Below, piece by piece: positions 14,641 through 22,544 of a stretch of DNA of 64,000 bases. How positions within the stretch are numbered: position 1 is the stretch's first letter; each line of letters opens with the position of its first letter. Source of the DNA: Bacillus_AB infantis_B (lineage in GTDB: Bacteria > Bacillota > Bacilli > Bacillales > Cytobacillaceae); NCBI RefSeq assembly GCF_008180445.1, contig NZ_VTER01000007.1, positions 372,001-436,000 on the forward strand, in the 5' to 3' direction. A model generated the notes under the pieces. The model was not told the DNA's origin, ran no database searches, and saw nothing but the letters and a program-made list of their open reading frames with translations. The position numbers and the translations under genes are program-made.

Positions 14641-15933
14641 ATGGAGAAGAAGCGCTATAAATTCGGTTTGAGAAAAAAGCTTGTGCTGTTAACGACCATA
14701 CTGGCATTCATTACATACACCACGAGTGCGGTGTTCATTTATGGTCTTTTTCCAATTGTGAAGGAGTATCTGCCGTTCGGGGAAGCGGCTTTTAACATTA
14801 TCACGCTTTCGCTTGGGGCCATGTGGTCCGGTGTATTGACATTCGTTGCGGCCGGCTTTATTACGAAACCGCTGCAAAAGCTGGAGAAGACAGCTCTGAA
14901 AGCGGCAGAAGGCGATATCAGGGAAGACGCGGAGCTTTCCAAATCAGATGATGAAATCCGTTCCCTCGGGACGGCGTTCAACCATATGCTTTACAATCTC
15001 CGGGAAATGGTCGCGAAAATCGATGAAAACTTTCAAAATACCAATGATAAAGTAATCAGCATTTCACAGGAAGCTTCAGCTGCTGCGGAGCAGGCTGCAA
15101 GCATCTCAAGAACGATCGGCGAGATTTCCCTTGGTGCCGACAGCTCAGCTGTGTCGATCCAGGCGACGGCCGAATCGGTCGAGGATGCAACAAGGATTGC
15201 TGAAGAAGTGCAGCAGCAGGCGAAAACATCCCAGCAGGTTTCCGGTGAGCTAGTCGATGACCTGAATGAATCAAAGAAAGTCATTCACTCTCTTGTAACT
15301 GGAATTACCAAGCTGGCGGAAGATAATCAGGAATCATTGCAGACCGTCAAGCGCCTTGAGGATAATGCGGCGAAGGTAGAGCAGATCATCCAGCTGGTGG
15401 GAGATATTGCAGCCCAGACCAACCTGCTGGCGCTGAACGCTTCGATTGAGGCTGCGCGTGCTGGAGAGCACGGCAAAGGCTTTGCCGTCGTGGCAGAGGA
15501 AGTCCGGAAGCTGGCTGATGAAAGCGCCAAAGCGGTCCAGGGCATTTCCGAATTGATTAAAAACATCCAGAATGAAGTCCAGAATGTTGTTAAGCAAATT
15601 ACGGACCAGGTCGAAACGGCATCGGCTGAAGGTAAAAAAGGAGTCAAAACCAATCAGGTCATCGGCGAGATGACGAATACCGTCAACCAGATGGCTTCGT
15701 CTGTCACAACGATTTCGAGCCTGGTGGAGCAGCAGATGGAAGGCATCCGCCATTCTGCCACCCAGTCGCAGGAAGTGGCAGCCATTGCGGAGGAAACATC
15801 CGCAGGAGCCCAGGAGGTCGCCTCTGCTACAGAAAATCAATCAATGGTCATCTCCAATGTGGAGAAGCTAGCCTATGAGTTGAAGGATGAGGCGGAAAAG
15901 CTGAAGGAAACGATCACCAAGTTCAGGGTTTAA
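14641..15933 (+). CDS. Methyl-accepting chemotaxis protein with almost no extracellular domain
   Basis: This is a transmembrane chemoreceptor that signals to CheA. The 430-residue protein has TM1 at about 13-36 and TM2 at about 51-74 joined by only ~14 residues, a HAMP domain (about 75-127), and a long cytoplasmic helical signalling domain. The invariant hairpin tip IAAQTNLLALNASIEAARAGEHGKG and ...FAVVAEEVRKLAD are present. With no extracellular ligand domain it must sense membrane state, cytoplasmic conditions or a partner protein. It lies 16 bases after ywlE and may be co-transcribed; B. subtilis has no receptor at this place. A hairpin terminator follows. Confidence 0.93.
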   Translation: MEKKRYKFGLRKKLVLLTTILAFITYTTSAVFIYGLFPIVKEYLPFGEAAFNIITLSLGAMWSGVLTFVAAGFITKPLQKLEKTALKAAEGDIREDAELSKSDDEIRSLGTAFNHMLYNLREMVAKIDENFQNTNDKVISISQEASAAAEQAASISRTIGEISLGADSSAVSIQATAESVEDATRIAEEVQQQAKTSQQVSGELVDDLNESKKVIHSLVTGITKLAEDNQESLQTVKRLEDNAAKVEQIIQLVGDIAAQTNLLALNASIEAARAGEHGKGFAVVAEEVRKLADESAKAVQGISELIKNIQNEVQNVVKQITDQVETASAEGKKGVKTNQVIGEMTNTVNQMASSVTTISSLVEQQMEGIRHSATQSQEVAAIAEETSAGAQEVASATENQSMVISNVEKLAYELKDEAEKLKETITKFRV

Positions 15934-15943
15934 ACAACAAGAA

Positions 15944-15980
15944 AGAATCTCTGCGGCACAAGCGGGGATTCTTCTTTATT
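15944..15980 (+). terminator. Terminator after the chemoreceptor gene
   Basis: The 11-bp stem AGAATCTCTGC/GCGGGGATTCT (two G-U pairs) is followed by TCTTTATTT. Confidence 0.8.
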
Positions 15981-16051
15981 TCACAGCAGGTGATTTTGCT
16001 GATGGATAAATAGGGGAATAGATATAAATATTAATGGAGGTGGATGGGTGA

Positions 16052-16684
16052 ATGAATATAGAGGAGATTATCGCAGGATTGGGCAGCAGGACACCGGCCA
16101 TCCTGGGAAGCAATAAATTCATAAACTATTCAGTGCTCGTACCGCTGATTGAAAAAGAAGACGGTGTCCATGTCCTTTTTGAGGTCCGGTCCATGGAAAT
16201 GCGCAGGCAGCCGGGGGAGATTTGCTTTCCGGGCGGCAGGGTCGACAGATCCGATCCGGACGTGAAGCATACAGCAATCAGGGAAACAACCGAAGAGCTT
16301 GGAATCCCCATGGATGAAATCAGAGGGACAGTCCCCCTTGACTATATGGTATCCCCGTTTGGCATGATCATCTATCCTTTTGCAGGAATGCTGGAGCCAT
16401 CCCGGCCTTTCGAGGTTAACCCGAAAGAGGTGGGCGAAGTATTCACCGTGCCGCTCTCCTACCTGCTGAAAACCAAGCCTGAAATTTATAAAATGAATTA
16501 CAGGCTGGAGCCGGAAAACGGATTTCCTTTTGATCGGATTGCCGGCGGCGAAAACTATAATTGGCAGACAAGGACAATGGAGGAATGCTTCTATTATTTT
16601 GAGGATAAGGTCATTTGGGGTTTAACGGCCCGGATCCTGCAGCATTTTATCGAAATTGTTAATGAACTGCCGGAACAGAAATAG
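16052..16684 (+). CDS. Nudix hydrolase, probable CoA pyrophosphatase (NudL/YeaB type)
   Basis: The 210-residue protein contains the Nudix box with upstream extension typical of coenzyme A pyrophosphatases: RRQPGEICFPGGRVD followed by AIRETTEELGI, carrying the catalytic REUxEE core. This family cleaves CoA to 3',5'-ADP and 4'-phosphopantetheine. Substrate choice cannot be proved from sequence. ATG 16052 follows GGAGGTGG. It is transcribed alone toward the convergent NlpC/P60-like gene, with only 27 bases between the two stop codons. Confidence 0.85.
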   Translation: MNIEEIIAGLGSRTPAILGSNKFINYSVLVPLIEKEDGVHVLFEVRSMEMRRQPGEICFPGGRVDRSDPDVKHTAIRETTEELGIPMDEIRGTVPLDYMVSPFGMIIYPFAGMLEPSRPFEVNPKEVGEVFTVPLSYLLKTKPEIYKMNYRLEPENGFPFDRIAGGENYNWQTRTMEECFYYFEDKVIWGLTARILQHFIEIVNELPEQK

Positions 16685-16711
16685 GCCCTTCCTGATGGAA
16701 AGGCCGCCGGG

Positions 16712-17227
16712 TTACATAACCCGCTTGGCACCCAGATATTTCTTCGCCCAATAAGAGTCTGTCATTTTTACAACGGTGACGCCTTTTTTTACGGTAACAG
16801 CGAAGAATTGATTGTGGCCGGCATAAATGCTCACGAAGGAAGCCTTTTTGCTGCTGCCGCCGGCTGTGTTAAAAAAGACTAGGTCACCCGGCTTCAGGTC
16901 TTTCTTCTGAATGGTTTTCCCTGTTTGCTGCATAGCGGCAGAAGTCCTCGGAAGCTTAACGCCTGCTTTGCTGTACACATGCTGCACAAAACCGGAGGCA
17001 TCAAATCCTTTTTCAGTTGTGCCGCCATATTTGTATTTGATTTTCGCGTGGGTAAGCGCATCTGCATATTCAAAAACGACATTTAATTTTTGTTCAACAT
17101 TCAGTTTCGGCTGGAGCTTCCCGAAAGTATCGGTGAAAACGTCAGCTGATGCACCTGCAGAATGGAAGGACAATCCTGCCATCAAAACAGAAGCGGCAGC
17201 AAGGCCTTTAAATAGATTCTTTTTCAT
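16712..17227 (-). CDS. Secreted NlpC/P60-like protein lacking catalytic residues
   Basis: This 171-residue protein has a clear signal peptide (MKKNLFKGLAAASVLMAG... up to about residue 28) and an NlpC/P60 fold of the wall-hydrolase type. Conserved landmarks are YKYGGTTEKGFDASGFVQHVY, LPRTSAAMQQTG, LKPGDLVFFNT and the C-terminal YWAKKYLGAKRV. The catalytic Cys of the usual FDCSGF is Ala77 (codon GCC), and the His of the usual HVGIY is Phe131 in FVSIY. It is therefore unlikely to be a peptidase; it may bind wall peptides or be a scaffold. Intact reading frame and signal peptide argue against a decayed gene. Confidence 0.88.
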   Translation of the reverse strand: MKKNLFKGLAAASVLMAGLSFHSAGASADVFTDTFGKLQPKLNVEQKLNVVFEYADALTHAKIKYKYGGTTEKGFDASGFVQHVYSKAGVKLPRTSAAMQQTGKTIQKKDLKPGDLVFFNTAGGSSKKASFVSIYAGHNQFFAVTVKKGVTVVKMTDSYWAKKYLGAKRVM

Positions 17228-17434
17228 TTGAATTCCTTCTTTCTTCGTTTGTCTTCATTGGTAATTGTAAATGGCAGCGGGAAAAAAATCGTTAAGCATT
17301 GTTTACAGTTTCAGGGAACGGGCGTTACTGTTTTGTAACTTTTTTAAAGGCAGATACAGTCCGGCCAGCTTTCTATTTCTGCTCATTTGTGTCAAAATAA
17401 AGGAAGAATCGTGTTTATTTAGGAGGTTTTTGTA

Positions 17435-17875
17435 ATGAAGGTTGCAATTGCTTCAGATCATGGCGGAGTGAATATCCGCGAAGAAATGAAACATTTGATG
17501 GAAGAAATGGGCATTGAATATGAAGATTTCGGCTGCGAATGCGGCGTTTCGGTCGATTATCCAGATTATGCTCTCCCTGTAGCGCAAAAAGTGGCAGCTG
17601 GCGAATTTGATAAAGGGATCCTGATTTGCGGCACAGGGATCGGTATGAGCATTTCCGCCAACAAGGTAAAGGGCATCCGCTGTGCACTGGTCCATGATGT
17701 ATTCAGTGCCAAAGCGACCCGCCAGCATAATGACAGCAATATCCTTGCCATGGGCGAGCGCGTGATCGGCTCCGGACTTGCCCGGGAAATAGCGAAAACC
17801 TGGCTTGAAACCGAGTTTGAAGGCGGACGCCATGCGAACCGGATTGGAAAAATCAAAACCTACGAAGATCTATAA
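17435..17875 (+). CDS. rpiB: Ribose-5-phosphate isomerase B
   Basis: RpiB interconverts ribose-5-phosphate and ribulose-5-phosphate in the pentose phosphate pathway. The 146-residue protein shows the RpiB/LacAB motifs MKVAIASDHGG, DFGCECGVSVDYPDYA, the catalytic-loop CGTGIGMSISANK and RHANRIGKI. ATG 17435 follows AGGAGGT. B. subtilis ywlF is the positional equivalent. It is 20 bases ahead of ywlG and probably co-transcribed with it. A galactose-6-phosphate isomerase activity is possible in this family, but no lac genes are nearby. Confidence 0.93.
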   Translation: MKVAIASDHGGVNIREEMKHLMEEMGIEYEDFGCECGVSVDYPDYALPVAQKVAAGEFDKGILICGTGIGMSISANKVKGIRCALVHDVFSAKATRQHNDSNILAMGERVIGSGLAREIAKTWLETEFEGGRHANRIGKIKTYEDL

Positions 17876-17895
17876 GCAACTGGAAGGGTGATACC

Positions 17896-18459
17896 ATGTT
17901 CGAAGAAATTCAGACTGAATTGAGAGAAATCCTGGATGAGTTCGGCGGACAGGTCGCGCTTAACGAAAACAGCGTGCTTGTGGTCGGCTGCAGCACCAGT
18001 GAAGTAATCGGCAAAAGGATCGGCACATCCGGCACAGACGAAGCCGCGGCCATCCTCTTTGAAGAGCTGAAGAAGTTTGCCGGACGGACAGGGGCAAGCC
18101 TTGCCTTCCAGTGCTGCGAGCATCTGAACAGGGCGCTCGTTGTGGAAAGGCAGACAGCGGATCAGAAGAAACTTGAAGAAGTATCAGTCGTACCGGTGCG
18201 CCAGGCCGGGGGTGCCATGGCCTCATATGCCTACAGGCAGTTCAAGGACCCGGCCGTCGTCGAATTCATCAAGGCCGACGCCGGCATCGACATCGGCGAC
18301 ACCCTCATCGGCATGCACCTGAAGCATGTAGCAGTCCCAATCAGAACAAAACAAAAAAGCATCGGCAGCGCCCACGTCACCCTCGCCACCACAAGGCCTA
18401 AGCTCATCGGCGGAAGGCGCGCAGTGTATGAGAGGCTGCCGGAGAATGAATCGTGTTAA
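17896..18459 (+). CDS. ywlG: YwlG, UPF0340 / TIGR01440 family protein
   Basis: This 187-residue cytoplasmic protein belongs to a conserved Firmicute family of unknown function (UPF0340). Typical segments are ENSVLVVGCSTSEVIGKRIGT, SLAFQCCEHLNRALVVER and a C-terminal LATTRPKLIGGRRAVYE. Its consistent position between rpiB and glyA in Bacillaceae is the main clue, and no enzymatic motif stands out. ATG 17896 follows GGAAGGGTG. A terminator lies just after the stop. Confidence 0.92.
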   Translation: MFEEIQTELREILDEFGGQVALNENSVLVVGCSTSEVIGKRIGTSGTDEAAAILFEELKKFAGRTGASLAFQCCEHLNRALVVERQTADQKKLEEVSVVPVRQAGGAMASYAYRQFKDPAVVEFIKADAGIDIGDTLIGMHLKHVAVPIRTKQKSIGSAHVTLATTRPKLIGGRRAVYERLPENESC

Positions 18460-18473
18460 GGATATTTTTTTGT

Positions 18474-18516
18474 AAAAAAGGAGTACGGTGTAGAAATTGC
18501 CTATACTCCTTTTTGA
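18474..18516 (+). terminator. Terminator after ywlG
   Basis: The stem AAAAAGGAGTA/TACTCCTTTTT flanks an ~18-nt loop; the 3' arm is itself T-rich. Confidence 0.8.
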
Positions 18517-18571
18517 TTTTTTAAAAGCCTGTTTTTAACCACTGACCTGCCAAAAAATTTTAAAGGCACCT

Positions 18572-18699
18572 GTTGATTGCAGCGGAAGGCGCGTAGACTC
18601 CTGTGGGAAATAGCGGAAAAGTTGAGACCCCACAGCGCGCAGCGCGAGGAAGCTCAACTCCGCCCCGCGGAAAGCGAAGTGCCTGCAGCGGAAATCAAC
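18572..18699. repeat. ~128-bp palindromic repeat element, copy 2
   Basis: Same length and plan as 9692-9819: ends GTTGATT/AATCAAC, outer arms GCAGCGGAAGGC and GCCTGCAGCGGA, and inner GTTGAGACCCC and GAAGCTCAAC. Differences from copy 1 are scattered single bases. Confidence 0.88.
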
Positions 18700-18729
18700 A
18701 GCCCCATTCACAATACTAAACTAGGATAG

Positions 18730-18760
18730 ACAGCCTTTTCATCAAGGCTGTTTTTTATTT
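18730..18760 (+). terminator. Terminator downstream of repeat copy 2
   Basis: The perfect stem ACAGCCTT/AAGGCTGT with a 6-nt loop is followed by TTTTTATTTTT. Confidence 0.85.
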
Positions 18761-18772
18761 TTCCTAAAAACC

Positions 18773-18800
18773 TGTAACAAATAGCACCCCCCTGCGTTAT
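18773..18800 (+). promoter_or_regulatory. ECF-type promoter for the sigma factor gene
   Basis: TGTAAC (18773-18778), 16-base spacer, CGTTAT (18795-18800). Bacillus ECF sigma promoters typically read TGAAAC-N16-CGTA/C, so this is a candidate autoregulatory promoter. Confidence 0.55.
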
Positions 18801-18836
18801 CATTATAGCCATTCAAAGAAAGGAGGGAAAAAGCAG

Positions 18837-19382
18837 TTGGACGCCCGCAGAAAAGAAAAACTCGATGACCTATACTCACACTACGCAAAACCACTGTACT
18901 ACTACCTGCTCAAGCTTTCCGGCTCAGACCACCTGGCCGAAGAACTTGTGCAGGAAACCTTCGTGCGTGCAACTGTTTCACTCTCTTTTTACCAGCAGGA
19001 GGATGTGCGGGCCTGGCTGTTCAAGGTGGCCCGGAATGCCTACTTGGACGAATGGCGAAAACGGCAGCGGCGCAAATGGGTGCCGTTTGCAGACTATCTT
19101 TTTTCAAAAGAAGAAATGCTCAGCCCCTACGGCTTGCCTGAAGAAGAAGCCCTGGCTGCCGAGCTGGAGCAGGACGCCGCTGACATGCTGAGGCTGCTGC
19201 CGGAAAAATACCGGACTGTCCTCTATTTAAGAGAATATGAGCATTTCAGCTATAAGGAAATACAGGAAGCGCTTGACCTGACAGAAAGCCAGGTGAAGGT
19301 CGATCTTCACCGTGCCAGGAAAAAGCTCGCTTCAATTGCAGAAAAGAAAGGATGGAAAAAGGATGGCAGACTGGAGCCCTGA
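18837..19382 (+). CDS. ECF-family RNA polymerase sigma factor
   Basis: This 181-residue sigma-70 family protein consists only of regions 2 and 4. Region 2 (about 10-78) includes LYYYLLKLSGSDHLAEELVQETFVRA and the region 2.4-like VARNAYLDEWRKRQRRK. Region 4 (about 120-170) has LPEKYRTVLYLREYEHFSYKEIQEALDLTESQVKVDLHRARKKL. The start is TTG 18837, nine bases after AGGAGGG. Its 3' end overlaps the next gene by 20 bases, the usual sigma/anti-sigma layout. Which B. subtilis ECF factor it corresponds to I cannot say, though a SigM-like role in envelope stress is plausible. Confidence 0.92.
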   Translation: MDARRKEKLDDLYSHYAKPLYYYLLKLSGSDHLAEELVQETFVRATVSLSFYQQEDVRAWLFKVARNAYLDEWRKRQRRKWVPFADYLFSKEEMLSPYGLPEEEALAAELEQDAADMLRLLPEKYRTVLYLREYEHFSYKEIQEALDLTESQVKVDLHRARKKLASIAEKKGWKKDGRLEP

Positions 19383-20361
19383 TAAAGAAAAGAAAATCCT
19401 GACGAAATACCGTTTTGCCCTGACTTTCCGGGTAGTCAAAGTGCTGATTGCTGCATTATTTTTCTTCTGGATATATATGCTGGCCGTCACAATCAGCTAT
19501 GACAGCCTGCACCTGGATCGGAAACATATTTTCTACACCCAGCTGGCGATGGACTGGACCCAGCCGAATATCCATAAAGACTTTGGCGGATTCGCACAGT
19601 CGGAAATCACACCATTTTTCACTCAGAAGATTTCTTACCCTGTAACAAGGCGGGTCGGCAAAGAAGAACAGCCAGCAGGTGAAATGCAGATCAGGAAAGG
19701 GCTATTGAACAGCTATTCGGCGCGCACGCTTTCCTATTATCAGCCAGATCAGGAAGGGGGTTTCCGTTTCTACTTTCCTGAAGACCCGAAGACAGGAGGG
19801 AACCTGGATGCCGAAGACAGCAATGGCGTTTGGGTGGCATTGGATAAGGTTCATGAGGGAACAGTGGCAGAAGCTGCTTTTTCGACAGACCGGTTTATGG
19901 AGCCGGAGGAGCTCTTCACACTTCTTGAGCCATTTGATCTGGACGTCCTCTGGATGCCTTTGTACACAGGTGAATTGAAAACTTTCAAAGGAAACACAGG
20001 CAGCGGCGGAAATTCTATATCACCTATTCCGGCCTTCGGTTTGACGGGCGGAAGGGAAATCAGCGATGACCGCATGTCAGAAAGCGAATACGAGTTTACA
20101 CCGGAAATGCTCGGCAAAAATGAGGAGCTGATGCTCGGACAAATGGAGAAGCTACTAAAGAATGAGCGGAAAAGCTATTATGAAAGATTCCTCGGACTAG
20201 GCTATCTTGAAGAAAGGCATGCTTATCTGAAGGAAAATGGCTTCCAGGTATACGGAGCTGTTGTAACGGGTCCGGTCAAGGAGCTGCTGAAGCTGAGAGA
20301 GGTCAAAGAGCTGCGCGGCGCCCAGCTTGGCGAGATGGAATATTGGAACTGGACGGAATAG
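19363..20361 (+). CDS. Membrane anti-sigma factor (YhdL-type sigma factor regulator)
   Basis: The 332-residue protein has a ~22-residue cytoplasmic N-terminus (MADWSPDKEKKILTKYRFAL), one membrane span at about residues 23-43, and a ~290-residue external domain. This plan, and segments such as YFPEDPKTGGNLDAED and LLEPFDLDVLWMPLYTGELK, fit the sigma factor regulator N/C-domain family that includes the SigM inhibitor YhdL. It should hold the sigma factor at the membrane until an envelope signal reaches the outer domain. ATG 19363, preceded by AAGGATGGAAAAAGG, overlaps the sigma gene by 20 bases. Confidence 0.82.
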   Translation: MADWSPDKEKKILTKYRFALTFRVVKVLIAALFFFWIYMLAVTISYDSLHLDRKHIFYTQLAMDWTQPNIHKDFGGFAQSEITPFFTQKISYPVTRRVGKEEQPAGEMQIRKGLLNSYSARTLSYYQPDQEGGFRFYFPEDPKTGGNLDAEDSNGVWVALDKVHEGTVAEAAFSTDRFMEPEELFTLLEPFDLDVLWMPLYTGELKTFKGNTGSGGNSISPIPAFGLTGGREISDDRMSESEYEFTPEMLGKNEELMLGQMEKLLKNERKSYYERFLGLGYLEERHAYLKENGFQVYGAVVTGPVKELLKLREVKELRGAQLGEMEYWNWTE

Positions 20362-20371
20362 CTTAAGGAAG

Positions 20372-20392
20372 CCCCGCCTGTTTTTGGCGGGG
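20372..20392 (+). terminator. Hairpin after the anti-sigma gene
   Basis: The perfect stem CCCCGCC/GGCGGGG has a T-rich loop but only a poor T-run behind it, so termination may be partial. Confidence 0.5.
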
Positions 20393-20494
20393 TGTTGAAG
20401 TTGGGTTCCTTTTTAAAACCAAAACATGATAGAATGTAAGAGGATTTTACAAAAAAAGCATACATATGTAGTTTTTCAAAAAGGGAGGATTACA

Positions 20495-21736
20495 ATGAAG
20501 CATTTAGCACAGCAGGATGAACAGGTATTTCAATCGATTCAGGATGAATTGAAGCGCCAGAGAACGAAGATCGAATTAATAGCTTCCGAGAATTTCGTGA
20601 GTGAAGCGGTGATGGAAGCGCAAGGGTCTGTATTGACCAATAAATACGCCGAGGGCTATCCGGGCAGACGCTATTATGGCGGCTGTGAGCATGTCGATGT
20701 GACAGAAAATCTGGCGCGCGACCGTGCGAAGCAGATTTTTGGAGCAGAGCATGCCAACGTCCAGCCTCATTCAGGCGCGCAGGCGAATATGGCTGTTTAT
20801 TTCACGATCCTGGAAACAGGGGATACTGTCCTTGGCATGAACCTTTCCCATGGCGGACACCTCACCCACGGCAGCCCTGTAAACTTCTCGGGCATCCAAT
20901 ACAACTTCGTTGAGTACGGAGTTGATAAAGACACACACCGCATCAATTATGACGATGTCCTTGAAAAAGCGCGCGAGCATAAGCCGAAGCTGATCGTAGC
21001 CGGTGCAAGCGCCTATCCGCGTGAAATCGACTTCAAGCGTTTCCGGGAAATCGCCGATGAAGTCGGTGCTTACCTGATGGTCGACATGGCCCATATTGCC
21101 GGCCTGGTCGCAGCGGGACTCCACCAAAATCCTGTGCCATATGCTGACTTTGTAACAACCACTACACATAAAACATTGCGCGGACCGCGCGGCGGCATGA
21201 TCCTTTGCCGTGAAGAATTCGCTAAGAAGATCGATAAGTCTATCTTCCCTGGCATCCAGGGCGGCCCATTGATGCACGTGATTGCAGCCAAGGCTGTCGC
21301 ATTCGGCGAAGCACTGCAGGACAGCTTCAAAGATTATGCGCAAAATATCGTTAATAACGCTAAAGCACTGGGAGAAGGACTGAAGGAGGAAGGCATCGAC
21401 CTCGTTTCCGGCGGTACGGACAATCACCTTCTTCTGATCGATCTCCGCTCCCTCGGCCTGACAGGCAAAGTGGCAGAAAAGGTGCTTGATGAAATCGGCA
21501 TCACTGTTAATAAAAACACGATTCCATTCGATCCGGAAAGCCCGTTTGTTACCAGCGGCATCCGCATCGGAACAGCTGCAGTCACTTCCCGCGGCTTCGG
21601 CGAGAAAGAGATGAAGGAAATCGCATCCCTGATTGCCTTCACCCTCAAGAACCATGAAGACGAAGCAAAGCTTGCAGAAGCAAGCAGCCGTGTGGAGGAA
21701 CTCACAGGCAGATTCACCCTTTATAAAGAGCTTTAA
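20495..21736 (+). CDS. glyA: Serine hydroxymethyltransferase
   Basis: This PLP enzyme converts serine and tetrahydrofolate to glycine and 5,10-methylene-THF, the main source of one-carbon units. The 413-residue protein shows IELIASENFVS, the NKYAEGYPGRRYYGGCE substrate loop, and the PLP-lysine motif VTTTTHKTLRGPRGG. The start ATG 20495 follows AAGGGAGG and gives MKHLAQQDEQVF. Flanking genes ywlG and upp match B. subtilis order. No glycine or purine riboswitch is visible in the 130-base leader. Confidence 0.97.
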   Translation: MKHLAQQDEQVFQSIQDELKRQRTKIELIASENFVSEAVMEAQGSVLTNKYAEGYPGRRYYGGCEHVDVTENLARDRAKQIFGAEHANVQPHSGAQANMAVYFTILETGDTVLGMNLSHGGHLTHGSPVNFSGIQYNFVEYGVDKDTHRINYDDVLEKAREHKPKLIVAGASAYPREIDFKRFREIADEVGAYLMVDMAHIAGLVAAGLHQNPVPYADFVTTTTHKTLRGPRGGMILCREEFAKKIDKSIFPGIQGGPLMHVIAAKAVAFGEALQDSFKDYAQNIVNNAKALGEGLKEEGIDLVSGGTDNHLLLIDLRSLGLTGKVAEKVLDEIGITVNKNTIPFDPESPFVTSGIRIGTAAVTSRGFGEKEMKEIASLIAFTLKNHEDEAKLAEASSRVEELTGRFTLYKEL

Positions 21737-21821
21737 AATGGAGGGCCTTCCTTTACGGGGGGCTCTTTTTGCGGAGGGCAGCGAAGGGTTGTTACGAATA
21801 TTTAACAATTTCTGCTCTCAG

Positions 21822-21850
21822 TTGCCCTTGCATTTATTTTTCTGTAAAAT
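21822..21850 (+). promoter_or_regulatory. Sigma-A promoter for upp
   Basis: TTGCCC (21822-21827), 17-base spacer, TAAAAT (21845-21850), about 50 bases before upp. Confidence 0.55.
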
Positions 21851-21899
21851 TAGACGAAGTGTAAACGAAACATAGCGAAGAATAAAGGAGAGATTTTCA

Positions 21900-22529
21900 A
21901 TGGCAAAAGTATACGTCTTTGATCACCCGCTCATTCAGCACAAGCTTACATACATCAGAGAAAAAAACACCGGCACGAAAGAGTTCCGCGAACTGGTTGA
22001 TGAGGTCGCAACACTTATGGCCTTTGAAATCACACGCGATATGCCTTTGGAAGAAATCGAAATTGAAACTCCTGTCAGCGTAACAAAATCAAACGTCCTT
22101 TCCGGCAAAAAGCTTGGAATTGTGCCAATCCTGCGTGCAGGAATCGGCATGGTGGACGGCATCCTGAAGCTGATCCCGGCTGCCAAGGTTGGGCATATCG
22201 GCCTTTACCGCGATCCGGAAACACTTCAGCCGGTTGAATACTATGCCAAGCTGCCAAGCGATGTAGAGGAAAGGGATTTCATCGTAGTCGATCCGATGCT
22301 TGCGACAGGCGGATCAGCCATTGAAGCGATGCATTCCCTGAAAAAACGCGGCGCAAAAAACATTAAATTCATGTGCCTGGTTGCTGCCCCTGAAGGTGTG
22401 GAAGCAGTAAAAGAAGCACATCCAGACGTAGACATCTACATTGCTGCACTTGACGAAAAGCTGAACGAAAAAGGCTATGTTGTACCAGGCCTTGGCGATG
22501 CTGGCGATCGTTTGTTTGGAACTAAATAA
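21900..22529 (+). CDS. upp: Uracil phosphoribosyltransferase
   Basis: Upp salvages uracil to UMP using PRPP. The 209-residue protein has the PRPP-binding motif FIVVDPMLATGGSAIEA, the flexible-loop region and the uracil-binding C-terminus GYVVPGLGDAGDRLFGTK. ATG 21900 follows AAAGGAGAG. It is 15 bases ahead of mnaA, so the two form an operon. Confidence 0.97.
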   Translation: MAKVYVFDHPLIQHKLTYIREKNTGTKEFRELVDEVATLMAFEITRDMPLEEIEIETPVSVTKSNVLSGKKLGIVPILRAGIGMVDGILKLIPAAKVGHIGLYRDPETLQPVEYYAKLPSDVEERDFIVVDPMLATGGSAIEAMHSLKKRGAKNIKFMCLVAAPEGVEAVKEAHPDVDIYIAALDEKLNEKGYVVPGLGDAGDRLFGTK

Positions 22530-22544
22530 GAAGAGGTGTCTTAC

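Noticed and set aside
20771..21808. 345-codon frame antisense to glyA
   Set aside because: Entirely opposite a well-conserved gene; a codon-usage shadow.
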